60,419 nt of DNA from Chitinophagales bacterium. Its GTDB lineage: Bacteria > Bacteroidota > Bacteroidia > Chitinophagales > Chitinophagaceae. A program made the position numbers and the translations under genes. The stretch lies in contig JAATFV010000045.1 in the NCBI GenBank assembly GCA_015655015.1, forward strand, positions 1 through 60,419, read 5' to 3'. The notes under the pieces were generated by a model. The model saw only the letters and a program-made list of their open reading frames with translations. It was not told where the DNA came from and did not search any database. The stretch's first letter is position 1; the number at the start of each line of letters is the position of its first letter. Below are positions 44,625-53,024 of this stretch, piece by piece.

Positions 44625-46184
44625 ATGTATAAATTTCTAGCTCTGGCCCTTGTTTTTTTGTCTTATGCTAATTTTTCCAACGCCCAGTCCGGCCGCCCCC
44701 ACCCCAACCTCATACGGGGGCCCTATCTGCAGGTGGCTACCTCCACCAGCATCGTTATCCGCTGGCGGACGGATGTCTTCGTAAAAGGAGTAGTTCATTA
44801 CGGCAGCACTCCGGACCACCTGGATAAAACGGCCACCGACTCGATGCAGGCCACCGAACATAAAGTAAAGCTTTCCGGACTGGAACCCCGGGCTAAATAT
44901 TATTATTCCATCGGTTCCCGCCAGGATACGCTGCAGGCCGGATGGGATAACTATTTCGTCACCCTGCCCACACCCGGAACAGAAGGATTCTACCGGATAG
45001 CCTGCCTGGGAGATTGCGGAAACAACTCGGTCAACCAGCGTAACGTGCGCGACCAGATCAGCCATTACCTGGGCAACAATTACCTGGACGCCTGGATCCT
45101 GATGGGTGATAATACCTACACCTACGGAAGAGATGCCGAATTCCAATCCAATTTCTTCAATATCTATAAAGATACCCTGCTCAAAAGATATCCTTTGTTC
45201 CCTTCGCCCGGCAATCACGATTATAATGACGACAAAACAGCACAGGATACCCATGATATCGCCTACTACCAGATCTTCTCCATGCCCGTCGATGGCGAAG
45301 CAGGCGGAGTCCCTTCTCACAACCAGGCTTTTTACTCCTTTGACCTGGGTAATATCCATTTCCTCTCCCTGGATTCCTATGGAAGAGAAGAAGGCACACG
45401 CATGTATGACACCACCGGCGCGCAGGTGGAATGGATCAAGAAAGACCTGGAAGCCAATAAGAACAAGGAATGGATCATCGCTTACTGGCACCACCCTCCC
45501 TACACGATGGGATCGCACAACTCCGACCAGACAGACGAGCTGACGCATATCCGGGAAAACTTCATACAGATCCTCGAACGTTACGGGGTCGACCTGGTCT
45601 TATGCGGACATAGTCACGATTATGAAAGATCCAGGCTGATGAAAGGCCATTTTGGAATGGAAGCCAGCTTTAATCCCGCGGTACACCTGCTCAGCAATTC
45701 CTCCGGATTATACGACGGAACCCCCAACTCCTGTCCCTACATCAAGGATTCAGCCGATGGGAACAAGGGGACGGTCTACGTGGTAAGCGGATCAGCCGGT
45801 CAGCTGGGCGGGAAACAGACTTCCTGGCCCCATGAAGCCCTCCCCTATTCCGATGCCACCCATGGCGGAGCCGGGATGCTGGAAATACAGGGCAATCGCC
45901 TGGATTGGAAATGGGTTAACGCCGACGGACAGATCCGGGACCATTTCACCATGATGAAAGGAGTCAATCAGCGGCATGTCCTTACCGTCAAAAAAGGAGA
46001 GAACATCACCCTGACAGCGCCCTTCACCGGGGACTACCATTGGAGCGCCGGCAAGGCGAACACCAAAGTGCCCGGCGGCGACCAAAGGAGCATCACGATA
46101 ACACCGTCTTCGACAACCATCTATACTGTAAAAGACAACTTCAACTGCCTGAAAGACGTTTTTGAAGTACAAGTGGTTAAATAA
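44625..46184 (+). CDS. Purple-acid-phosphatase-like metallophosphoesterase
   Basis: 519 residues with a signal peptide (to about residue 21, YANFSNAQ). A fibronectin-III-like purple acid phosphatase N-terminal domain (IRGPYLQVATSTSIVIRWRT, LEPRAKYYYSIG) precedes the metallophosphoesterase core: GDCG (D130), MGDNTYTYG (D162), SPGNHDYND, YWHHPPYT and LCGHSHDYER supply the metal ligands. A short Ig-like tail (about 455-519, KKGENITLTAPF) ends the protein. These enzymes hydrolyse phosphate monoesters and phosphodiesters, giving phosphate scavenging outside the cytoplasm. The PAP tyrosine ligand is probably in TYTYG. The patatin gene follows 94 bases downstream on the same strand. Confidence 0.92.
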   Translation: MYKFLALALVFLSYANFSNAQSGRPHPNLIRGPYLQVATSTSIVIRWRTDVFVKGVVHYGSTPDHLDKTATDSMQATEHKVKLSGLEPRAKYYYSIGSRQDTLQAGWDNYFVTLPTPGTEGFYRIACLGDCGNNSVNQRNVRDQISHYLGNNYLDAWILMGDNTYTYGRDAEFQSNFFNIYKDTLLKRYPLFPSPGNHDYNDDKTAQDTHDIAYYQIFSMPVDGEAGGVPSHNQAFYSFDLGNIHFLSLDSYGREEGTRMYDTTGAQVEWIKKDLEANKNKEWIIAYWHHPPYTMGSHNSDQTDELTHIRENFIQILERYGVDLVLCGHSHDYERSRLMKGHFGMEASFNPAVHLLSNSSGLYDGTPNSCPYIKDSADGNKGTVYVVSGSAGQLGGKQTSWPHEALPYSDATHGGAGMLEIQGNRLDWKWVNADGQIRDHFTMMKGVNQRHVLTVKKGENITLTAPFTGDYHWSAGKANTKVPGGDQRSITITPSSTTIYTVKDNFNCLKDVFEVQVVK

Positions 46185-46278
46185 AGCAAAAGCGGGCAGG
46201 CGGCGGGAATCATAGGGTAAGGGTTGCATATATCAGAAAATTCCCGTTCTTTCGCGGGAACCATTGCCCCCTTATTAT

Positions 46279-48633
46279 ATGAAATTCACCCCTGTCCACC
46301 TGCTTTCCGTCCTGTTGCAGCGGCTCTCCGGTTATATCAGAGCAAAGACCTACCAGTTATTCCGGTATCGTGTCATCCTGCTTGGCGTACTGATCTTCGC
46401 CCTTCCCATATGGATGCTCGACCAGGGACAGGACCTGCTGGTCAATAGCAATTCCAGTGATGAGGGAGTACTCTTATTCGTAGGAGTGGTGTTGATAGCC
46501 GCCTTTCTGAACTGGTACCTGGCCAAGCTGTTTTTTGAAAAAAAATATACAGGCCCGGTCTGTCCGATGACCGAGCCCTTGTTGTCCGATCCGGTTTTAC
46601 AATATGCCGAGAAAAAAGTGTCCCGCTTCCTGGGAGTAAGCACCATCATCGTACCTGCCGTCGCCATCCTCAATGCCCTCCGCGTTATTCGCATCCATTC
46701 GCGGACGGATTTTTTGCCGCCGGGCATATGGCTGCTGGGCCTGCTCTTACTATTTTTTTTCGGGATCAAAAAAGACCTCGCCGGAAAGGGTTACTCATGG
46801 ATGGAAAATAAATGGGGAAACAAAAAAAGTAAGACCATCGCCTTTTCGGCAATAATCTCCCTCAGCCTGCTGATCCCGGGAATTATCCGCCTCTTCATCC
46901 TCCGGGGAGAAAGTAATACCCCGGACTCCCTTGTCTGGCTTTTCTGGCAGTTAATTCTTTTATCGGCCGCCTTTTTTATTTTCGTCAGTGTACGCTCCGC
47001 CATCTTCCCCGACGGCCATTGGCTGGGAAGAAAGATCGGGTGGCCCATCCTGCTCTCCGCCTGCCTGCTGGCCCTCCTCTTCATGCTGCTCAACATCTTT
47101 CCCCTATCCATCCTTTCACTGGACTGCAACTACCTGAGCCTTCCCGTCCTTCTTTCCGGCATTGTTTTCTACATCATACTCTTCACCTTATTGATCCGGC
47201 TGAGCCTCTGGAAAAAGATCAATTTTCCATTACTCCTCCTGGTAACCGGCCTGATCATCTCCATCACTGCCAATAACGATTATCATGCGGTAAAACAAAC
47301 GAACAGCACCTATACCCCAACTCCCCTTGCCTTAGACCAATATTTTAAATCATGGCTTCTGCAACGAAAAGACGAGATCGACCGGGAACCGGATAGTTTT
47401 CCCGTATTCCTGGTCAATACCTACGGAGGAGGGATCCGTGCCGCCGCTTATACCAATATGGTCTTCTCCTGGCTTGACTCCAGTTTGATCGCGACCCGAA
47501 AAGATCACAAAGGATTCGAACATTTTGTATTCTCTGTATCAGGAGCATCCGGCGGAACAATAGGAGCAGCCCTGCAATGCGCCTATCGGGCGAAATACCT
47601 GGATAGCAGCAGCGCCCCCTATTCCCTCGATTCTTTTCAACGCTTTTATCAGCATGATTTCCTCACCCCTGTATTAAGCAATATGCTGGGGGGAGACGTC
47701 TGGGCATCGGTAACCAGCTTTCATTTATGGAAAGACCGTTCGGAGATCCAGGAAGATCTATGGGAAGGCTTTGGAAGAAAACAGCTCCACCTGCCCCTGG
47801 ACCAGGAATTCAACGCCTTATGGGACACGGGTCACAACAACCCCGCACGTTTCGAAGTCCCCCTCCTGTTCTCCAATACACTTAATGTCGACGACGGGCT
47901 GAAAGGGATCTGCGCGCCCGTTACGCTGGAAAACGCCGATTTCCCGGCGACTATCTTCATCCGGTCAAGAATAGACGCCCTCAATGCGGAACGTATAAAA
48001 CAAAAGGACTCCCTTCAATCCCTCTCCCTGATGACAGGCGCCTTTCTGAGCGCCCGGTTCCCTTTTATCAGCCCCAGCGGCAAGATGGGAGCGGGTTACC
48101 ATTTTATGGACGGCGGAGGAAAGGACAATTCGGGAGCTTCCACTTCCGAAGCCATCTTCGTCGCACTGGCAAGGCTAACCTGCCGCGAAAGAACGATTCC
48201 GGAAGACTCCGTCTTTTCCCGGCTGATGAAAAAAGTGCGTTTCCATTTTGTGTCCATTACCAATAGCCCTTATTACAACCCCGATACCCGTCAGCTGGTG
48301 TCCAACCGATTCGAGCCTGTCAGCCCCATCGTCGGCATTGTCAATAGCGGCATCTATGGCAATGCACAGGCGGCCGACAATACGCTTCAATTCCGGTATT
48401 CCCCCGACTCCACCCAGTTCCAGGGGGTGCATTCGGATTATTGTTCCATTTGGATAACAGGGGCGGCCATCAAAGACAGTAAAGGAGCGCTGTATTCCCC
48501 CATACTGCCCCTGGGATGGCAGATCTCCGACCCCTCCCTGCAGCGGCTCCGGCAGTCATTCGACGACAACATGTTACGGTCTTACAACGCGATCGGCATC
48601 CCGAAGATCCTGAAGATCACCGGCTGCCGGTAA
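46279..48633 (+). CDS. Multi-pass membrane protein with patatin-like phospholipase domain
   Basis: 784 residues from ATG at 46279 (MKFTPVHLLSVLLQRL); a TTG five codons earlier is unlikely. Residues about 30-330 hold some nine membrane helices (YRVILLGVLIFALPIW, GVVLIAAFLNWYLAKLFF, WLLGLLLLFFFG, LLSACLLALLFMLLNIF). The C-terminal half is patatin-like: oxyanion loop GGGIRAA (from G383), nucleophile elbow SGASGG with S424, and catalytic Asp in DGGG (D611). The Ser-Asp dyad is complete, so lipid acyl hydrolase activity is expected; the side of the membrane cannot be read with certainty. A TTCCCG/CGGGAA hairpin (46241-46260) lies just before the start. Confidence 0.83.
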   Translation: MKFTPVHLLSVLLQRLSGYIRAKTYQLFRYRVILLGVLIFALPIWMLDQGQDLLVNSNSSDEGVLLFVGVVLIAAFLNWYLAKLFFEKKYTGPVCPMTEPLLSDPVLQYAEKKVSRFLGVSTIIVPAVAILNALRVIRIHSRTDFLPPGIWLLGLLLLFFFGIKKDLAGKGYSWMENKWGNKKSKTIAFSAIISLSLLIPGIIRLFILRGESNTPDSLVWLFWQLILLSAAFFIFVSVRSAIFPDGHWLGRKIGWPILLSACLLALLFMLLNIFPLSILSLDCNYLSLPVLLSGIVFYIILFTLLIRLSLWKKINFPLLLLVTGLIISITANNDYHAVKQTNSTYTPTPLALDQYFKSWLLQRKDEIDREPDSFPVFLVNTYGGGIRAAAYTNMVFSWLDSSLIATRKDHKGFEHFVFSVSGASGGTIGAALQCAYRAKYLDSSSAPYSLDSFQRFYQHDFLTPVLSNMLGGDVWASVTSFHLWKDRSEIQEDLWEGFGRKQLHLPLDQEFNALWDTGHNNPARFEVPLLFSNTLNVDDGLKGICAPVTLENADFPATIFIRSRIDALNAERIKQKDSLQSLSLMTGAFLSARFPFISPSGKMGAGYHFMDGGGKDNSGASTSEAIFVALARLTCRERTIPEDSVFSRLMKKVRFHFVSITNSPYYNPDTRQLVSNRFEPVSPIVGIVNSGIYGNAQAADNTLQFRYSPDSTQFQGVHSDYCSIWITGAAIKDSKGALYSPILPLGWQISDPSLQRLRQSFDDNMLRSYNAIGIPKILKITGCR

Positions 48634-48690
48634 AAGACCGGCCGGGAGGAAAATGCCGGCCCGGTATAAACCAAAATCTGCCGGTAAAAG
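48624..48690. repeat. Repeat and hairpin between convergent patatin and M28 genes
   Basis: ctgccggtaaaag occurs at 48624-48636, where it includes the patatin stop codon, and again at 48678-48690 just before the M28 stop. A related tgccggcccggtataaa lies between them, giving copies about 27 bases apart. The region also forms a GC-rich hairpin (accggccgg / ccggcccggt, 48636-48664, one bulge), probably a bidirectional terminator. Confidence 0.6.
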
Positions 48691-50958
48691 TCAAAACCGG
48701 TAGTGTTTCGTCACCTGCACCGTATTACTATTATCGCCCGGCCCGGGTATGACAGTCGACGAATAAGCCGTATTGAATCCGGGAACGATCGGCAGCCCCA
48801 GAGACCGGTCAGCGACAGAAAGATCCAGCGGCGCCCTGGGATCGATCTCCAGCATGAAATCAAATCCCTCCGCTGCCAACCCCTCATACTCCAGGGAATG
48901 ATATTTATCCGCTTTCCCCGCGACCTCCTTCCCATCCACGATGATCCTGCCGGCAGGACAGGAATCGGAAAGGGATATCCGCGCTGAAATGGCCCCGGCC
49001 CTCCCCTGACAATGCAGCGTGACCTTCCGCAAGCCCCCCTCCACCGTATCCTTTTGCAGGCTTAACACAGGCGCCGCCGTATCCGCCAACGGGGCGTCAT
49101 TGCTCAACGCCGATTCAAATCCCCCGGGAAGAGGCACGCTCTTCCCGGAAAAGAACTGAATATTCCAGTAATCCGCCGCTTCAAAATCCGAAGTCCAATA
49201 CGCCTTACCCGCATCCGCATCCACCAGGTAACGCACATTGGTCTGCAGGGGATGTCCCTGCGTATAGGTAGACGAGAGATGAGCCATGCCCACCGACATC
49301 AAAAAGAAAAGACAGGCTGCAGCCGGTATCAGCCACCGCTGCGCCCTGACGACACCGTCGATTATCGGCAACAGCAACCCCAGAAAAAGCCCCAGCACGA
49401 TCACTACCGCAGAGGACCGTTCATTTAACCCAAAAGTCACAAAGACCAAATAAACGATAGGAGATAACAATAAGACAGCAGGCAGGGAAAAAATAAATTG
49501 CCAGAAAGCCAACGGCCATACCCGGCCGGTTTCCCCAACCTTCTTCCCTAAAATGATCAAATAGGCGATCAGCAGCGAGATCACAGGCAGACAAAGGAAA
49601 TAGATAGCCGTCGGGGCAACCGTATAAAGATAATCGGTAGCGATCATTTCGATCAGCAGCACGCCCCCCAGCAGCGACACCAGCCCGAACTTCCGCAATG
49701 CCCATTGATAGATAAAGCTGAACGCCGTAATAGCCAGCATGGCCATGGCAAAAAAGTAGTTATAGGCATTGTAGGAATTGGACCCGTAAAAATGATCGTA
49801 CAAGGGATATGCATCCCGCACCCACCGCAAAAAAAAGTGATTGAGCCCAAATAAAAGGGCCAGCACGGCCAGGAAAATAAAGATACCCCCTATCAGTCCC
49901 CCAACCAGGATCTTCTTCCGAAGGAACCCCATGATAAAAAAAACGATCAGCAGCAAATTACCGAGCCCGAGGAAAAAGATATTCAAAGATGCCGGATACC
50001 GCACCATCCATTTGCCGATCACATTGAAATAAGTAACATCCGCCCTCTTTGTCTCCTGTATTCTGGCATCGCCAAAATACTTCACCAGGCTCACCATATT
50101 ATCTCCATTCCCCTGGAGCGTATTCCGGTCGAGATTTTCCGGCCTGTCCGTCATGCTATGATAATTGACGAACCCTTCTATAAAAGCATTGTTCAGACCC
50201 GCGATCCCCGTTTCCTTGAATACGGTGTAATCCGTGCTGTTCGGCAAGGTCCGGTAAACTTCATAGTTGAGGGAGCTGGCCATCGGACGCGCTGCCGACC
50301 GGGCATAACCGCTGATCACCCATCCATTGCCCGGATTGGTCTCGAACATAGTGGTAGCCCCTGAATTTCCCCGGTTATCGAAGTTCAGCACAATCCCCAA
50401 TTCCTTCAGGATCGGACTGTTCTGCACAAATCCATAGGCTCCCAGCAGCCCCGCTTCCTCCCCGTCCGTGAACAGGAACACGATATCATTCTTCAATCGT
50501 TTCCCCGACTTCAGCAGACGCGCCGTCTCCAGCATGGCCGCGACCCCAACCCCGTCATCCCCCGCACCCACCGCATTGGGCTGCGAGTCGTAATGCGCTG
50601 ACAGCAATACGGTTTTGCTGTTATCCTCCCCCTTCAATCTTGCAATGATATTGTACACATTTCCCGCCACAGCCACCGGGCCATAAGAAGTCACCCCCGT
50701 CGTATGCTGGACTTCGACTTCCAGCCCCAGCAATCGGCAAACACTGTCTATATAACTGCGGACACGGGCATTTTCAGGAGTACCGATACTGTGAGGCTCT
50801 TTGGCAATCTGCTGGAGATGGCCATACGCCCGGCTCACAGAAAATTCGGAGACCGCCGGGCTCTTATTTTCCCGGGCAGGAGACACGATCAGCCAAATGG
50901 ACAGCATAGCCATCAGAATGACAGCAAAAAATAAGATAATACCCGGTGTTTTGAACAT
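48691..50958 (-). CDS. M28-family zinc aminopeptidase with C-terminal membrane domain
   Basis: 755 residues. An N-terminal helix (IILFFAVILMAMLSIWLIV) anchors an M28 peptidase domain (about 40-310) whose zinc ligands are visible: H122 in SAHYDSQ, D134 in AGDDG, E167-E168 in DGEEAG (base and ligand), D194 in NFDNRG and H267 in YHSMTD. Eight or so membrane helices follow (about 325-590), then a beta-rich C-terminal domain. This is the architecture of ER metallopeptidase 1/Fxna-like proteins, seen in bacteria as well. It likely trims peptides outside the cytoplasmic membrane. Convergent with the patatin gene. Confidence 0.92.
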   Translation of the reverse strand: MFKTPGIILFFAVILMAMLSIWLIVSPARENKSPAVSEFSVSRAYGHLQQIAKEPHSIGTPENARVRSYIDSVCRLLGLEVEVQHTTGVTSYGPVAVAGNVYNIIARLKGEDNSKTVLLSAHYDSQPNAVGAGDDGVGVAAMLETARLLKSGKRLKNDIVFLFTDGEEAGLLGAYGFVQNSPILKELGIVLNFDNRGNSGATTMFETNPGNGWVISGYARSAARPMASSLNYEVYRTLPNSTDYTVFKETGIAGLNNAFIEGFVNYHSMTDRPENLDRNTLQGNGDNMVSLVKYFGDARIQETKRADVTYFNVIGKWMVRYPASLNIFFLGLGNLLLIVFFIMGFLRKKILVGGLIGGIFIFLAVLALLFGLNHFFLRWVRDAYPLYDHFYGSNSYNAYNYFFAMAMLAITAFSFIYQWALRKFGLVSLLGGVLLIEMIATDYLYTVAPTAIYFLCLPVISLLIAYLIILGKKVGETGRVWPLAFWQFIFSLPAVLLLSPIVYLVFVTFGLNERSSAVVIVLGLFLGLLLPIIDGVVRAQRWLIPAAACLFFLMSVGMAHLSSTYTQGHPLQTNVRYLVDADAGKAYWTSDFEAADYWNIQFFSGKSVPLPGGFESALSNDAPLADTAAPVLSLQKDTVEGGLRKVTLHCQGRAGAISARISLSDSCPAGRIIVDGKEVAGKADKYHSLEYEGLAAEGFDFMLEIDPRAPLDLSVADRSLGLPIVPGFNTAYSSTVIPGPGDNSNTVQVTKHYRF

Positions 50959-51022
50959 GAGGCATCGTTTTAGGAAAAAGTGAATATTTTACCGGAGTAT
51001 AAGATAGGTAAAGTTTTTAAAT

Positions 51023-51030
51023 GATCTTTG
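51023..51030 (+). promoter_or_regulatory. -7-like element GATCTTTG overlapping the upstream start of the MFS gene
   Basis: GATCTTTG matches seven of eight positions of TAnnTTTG and ends five bases before the ATG at 51036 (TTTGCAGCCATGG). This favours 51036 over the in-frame ATG at 51021 as the start, with an almost leaderless transcript. Confidence 0.35.
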
Positions 51031-51035
51031 CAGCC

Positions 51036-52271
51036 ATGGCGTTTAAAAAGCACTCTTCGATTATCTTTATATTAGGATTATTAACGGCCTTAGGCCCTTT
51101 TTCCATAGACATGTATCTGCCCGGGTTCCGGGATATAGCAGAGAACCTGCATACTACGGTGGCAACGGTCTCCCTTTCCCTCTCCAGCTATTTCATAGGC
51201 ATTTCCGCGGGACAATTGCTTTACGGTCCTTTACTGGACAGGCATGGCAGAAAGAAGCCATTATATGCGGGACTGCTGGTCTACATTCTTTCTTCAGCAG
51301 CCTGTCTTGCGGTTAATAATATCAATGTCCTCATCGTCCTTCGTTTTATGCAGGCGGTAGGTAGCTGTGCGGCGGCCGTAGGCTCTATGGCCATGGTGCG
51401 CGACCTGTTCGGAGCAAAAGACAGCGCCCGGGTCTTCTCCCTGCTCTTGCTGGTCGTAGGAGCCTCTCCCATGATCGCTCCCACAGCCGGTGGTTATGTC
51501 ATCAGTCTTTTCGGATGGCGGGCCGTATTTGTGATCCTGCTGATCATGGGCATTATCATTTTGGGACTGACCATCTTCGGTCTTCCGGAGAGCTATCAGC
51601 CCGACCCGGGCTTCTCCCTGAAGCCGGGGCCGATCATCAGTAATTTCCTCTCGGTGTGCCAAAACCGGCAATTCATCATCTACGCACTGGCAGGCTCCCT
51701 GGCCTTTGCCGGTTTGTTCGCCTATGTCGCGGGTTCTCCCGTACTGTTCATGGATATCTACCACGTAGACAAGAAAACATATGGCTGGATCTTTGCCTTC
51801 CTGTCCATAGCCTTTATCGGGCTAAGCCAGTTCAATACCCTGCTGTTAAGAAAATATAACAGCAACCAGATTGCAGCAGTTGCCCTGACGGCACAAGTAG
51901 TGGTATCCGTTCTTTTCGTGACAGGCAGCCTGGCCGGATGGTATGGCCTCCCACAAACCATCTTTTTCATTTTTCTCTTTCTGGGTTGCCTGGGCTTCGT
52001 CAATCCCAATGCCGCAGCCCTTTCCCTGGCCCCTTTTGCTAAAAATGCCGGCAGCGCCTCCGCCCTGCTGGGCGCCTTGCAAATGGGCGCCGGCGCCCTG
52101 GCATCGATAGGGGTCAGCGTATTCAGTAACGGCACAGCCACACCGATGATCGCCATTATGGCCGTCACCTCGGCAGCAGGCGCCCTTGTCTTGCTGGCAG
52201 GAAAAAAAACGCTGCATTCCGGGCAGATAACTACCCCGAATGCAGCGGAAAGCGGGCAAATATTTCACTGA
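51036..52271 (+). CDS. MFS drug-resistance transporter, Bcr/CflA type
   Basis: 411 residues from ATG at 51036 (MAFKKHSSIIFILGLLTALG). Twelve membrane helices are expected. Family motifs include GPFSIDMYLPGFRDIA, the motif-A loop GPLLDRHGRKKPLYAG, RFMQAVGSCAAAVGSMAMVRDLF and GASPMIAPTAGGYV. The Bcr/CflA group exports small drugs such as bicyclomycin and chloramphenicol by proton antiport; the true substrate here is unknown. It converges with the FKBP gene 8 bases away and is not in an operon. Confidence 0.92.
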   Translation: MAFKKHSSIIFILGLLTALGPFSIDMYLPGFRDIAENLHTTVATVSLSLSSYFIGISAGQLLYGPLLDRHGRKKPLYAGLLVYILSSAACLAVNNINVLIVLRFMQAVGSCAAAVGSMAMVRDLFGAKDSARVFSLLLLVVGASPMIAPTAGGYVISLFGWRAVFVILLIMGIIILGLTIFGLPESYQPDPGFSLKPGPIISNFLSVCQNRQFIIYALAGSLAFAGLFAYVAGSPVLFMDIYHVDKKTYGWIFAFLSIAFIGLSQFNTLLLRKYNSNQIAAVALTAQVVVSVLFVTGSLAGWYGLPQTIFFIFLFLGCLGFVNPNAAALSLAPFAKNAGSASALLGALQMGAGALASIGVSVFSNGTATPMIAIMAVTSAAGALVLLAGKKTLHSGQITTPNAAESGQIFH

Positions 52272-52279
52272 ATACAGTC

Positions 52280-52714
52280 CTACTTCACCCCCAACAGCTC
52301 CACCTCGAATACCAATGTGCTGTTCGGCCCTATCTGTGCGCTTACCTGCCTGTCCCCATATCCTAAATGCGGAGGTATGAAAAAACGCCATTTACTACCG
52401 GTAGGCATCAGCTGCAACCCTTCCGTCCATCCTTTTATAACGGCATTCAAAGGAAAAGTAGCTGGCTGGCCACGCTTGACCGAACTGTCGAACACCGTGC
52501 CGTCGATCAGGGTGCCGTGATAATGGCAGGTGACATCATTCGTCGCCAGGGGTTTTGCACCCGTCCCTTCCGTAATGATCTCATATTGCAACCCGCTTGG
52601 CAAAGTAGTCACCCCGGGCTTGTTCTTATTAGCGGCTAAAAAATCCTCCCCGGCCTTTAAATTAGCGGCAGCTTTTTCGTTCTTCAATTGAAATAATTTA
52701 TCTGTAATACCCAT
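52280..52714 (-). CDS. FKBP-type peptidyl-prolyl cis-trans isomerase
   Basis: 144 residues from MGITDKLFQLKNEKAAANLKAGEDFL (ATG at 52714); 25 in-frame residues upstream are poorly supported. A short helical lead (AGEDFLAANKNKPGVTTLPSGLQYEII) precedes one FKBP domain with VTCHYHGTLIDGTVFDSS, AVIKGWTEGLQLMPTGSKW, IPPHLGYGD and STLVFEVELLGV, all the active-site positions of the family. There is no signal peptide, so it is probably cytoplasmic, unlike the exported FkpA/Mip type with a similar helical lead. Divergent from the small gene at 52793 with a 78-base shared promoter region. Confidence 0.93.
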   Translation of the reverse strand: MGITDKLFQLKNEKAAANLKAGEDFLAANKNKPGVTTLPSGLQYEIITEGTGAKPLATNDVTCHYHGTLIDGTVFDSSVKRGQPATFPLNAVIKGWTEGLQLMPTGSKWRFFIPPHLGYGDRQVSAQIGPNSTLVFEVELLGVK

Positions 52715-52792
52715 ACATGTTTTTTGTAAAAATACGACAATCCGGCGAAAGCCATTTTTCCCGGTTAAACAGATCTTTAGTACTTTCATAAA

Positions 52793-53020
52793 ATGGAAGA
52801 CCTGATCATCCGCGTCAACAAAATTGAAGAGCTACAGACCATCAACGATACGGCAGCCCTCGACAAATTATTCCAAAAGGCCAAGGTCGTCCTGGTAGGG
52901 GGCGGCGCCGTCACCCTGGTAAGGGTCCAGCCCACCGGTGAAGAATATAAGTTCGAAGAGTTCACCACCCTTACCGACCTGGAAGAATACAAAAAGAACG
53001 TCTACAAGTATCTTAAATAA
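52793..53020 (+). CDS. Small protein of unknown function (75 residues)
   Basis: MEDLIIRVNKIEELQTINDT opens a 75-residue acidic protein without signal peptide or membrane segment. The middle (AKVVLVGGGAVTLVRVQPTG) looks like a beta-hairpin and the end (LTDLEEYKKNVYKYLK) like a helix. I do not recognise a family. Its reading frame fills the space between two real genes exactly, with a start shortly after an AT-rich promoter-like region and a stop 4 bases before the end of the convergent adaptor gene, and the composition is protein-like, so it is probably real. Confidence 0.7.
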   Translation: MEDLIIRVNKIEELQTINDTAALDKLFQKAKVVLVGGGAVTLVRVQPTGEEYKFEEFTTLTDLEEYKKNVYKYLK

Positions 53021-53024
53021 AATT

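Noticed and set aside
46241..46260. TTCCCG/CGGGAA hairpin before the patatin gene as a riboswitch or thermometer
   Set aside because: A single 6-bp stem without a conserved core is not enough for such a claim.
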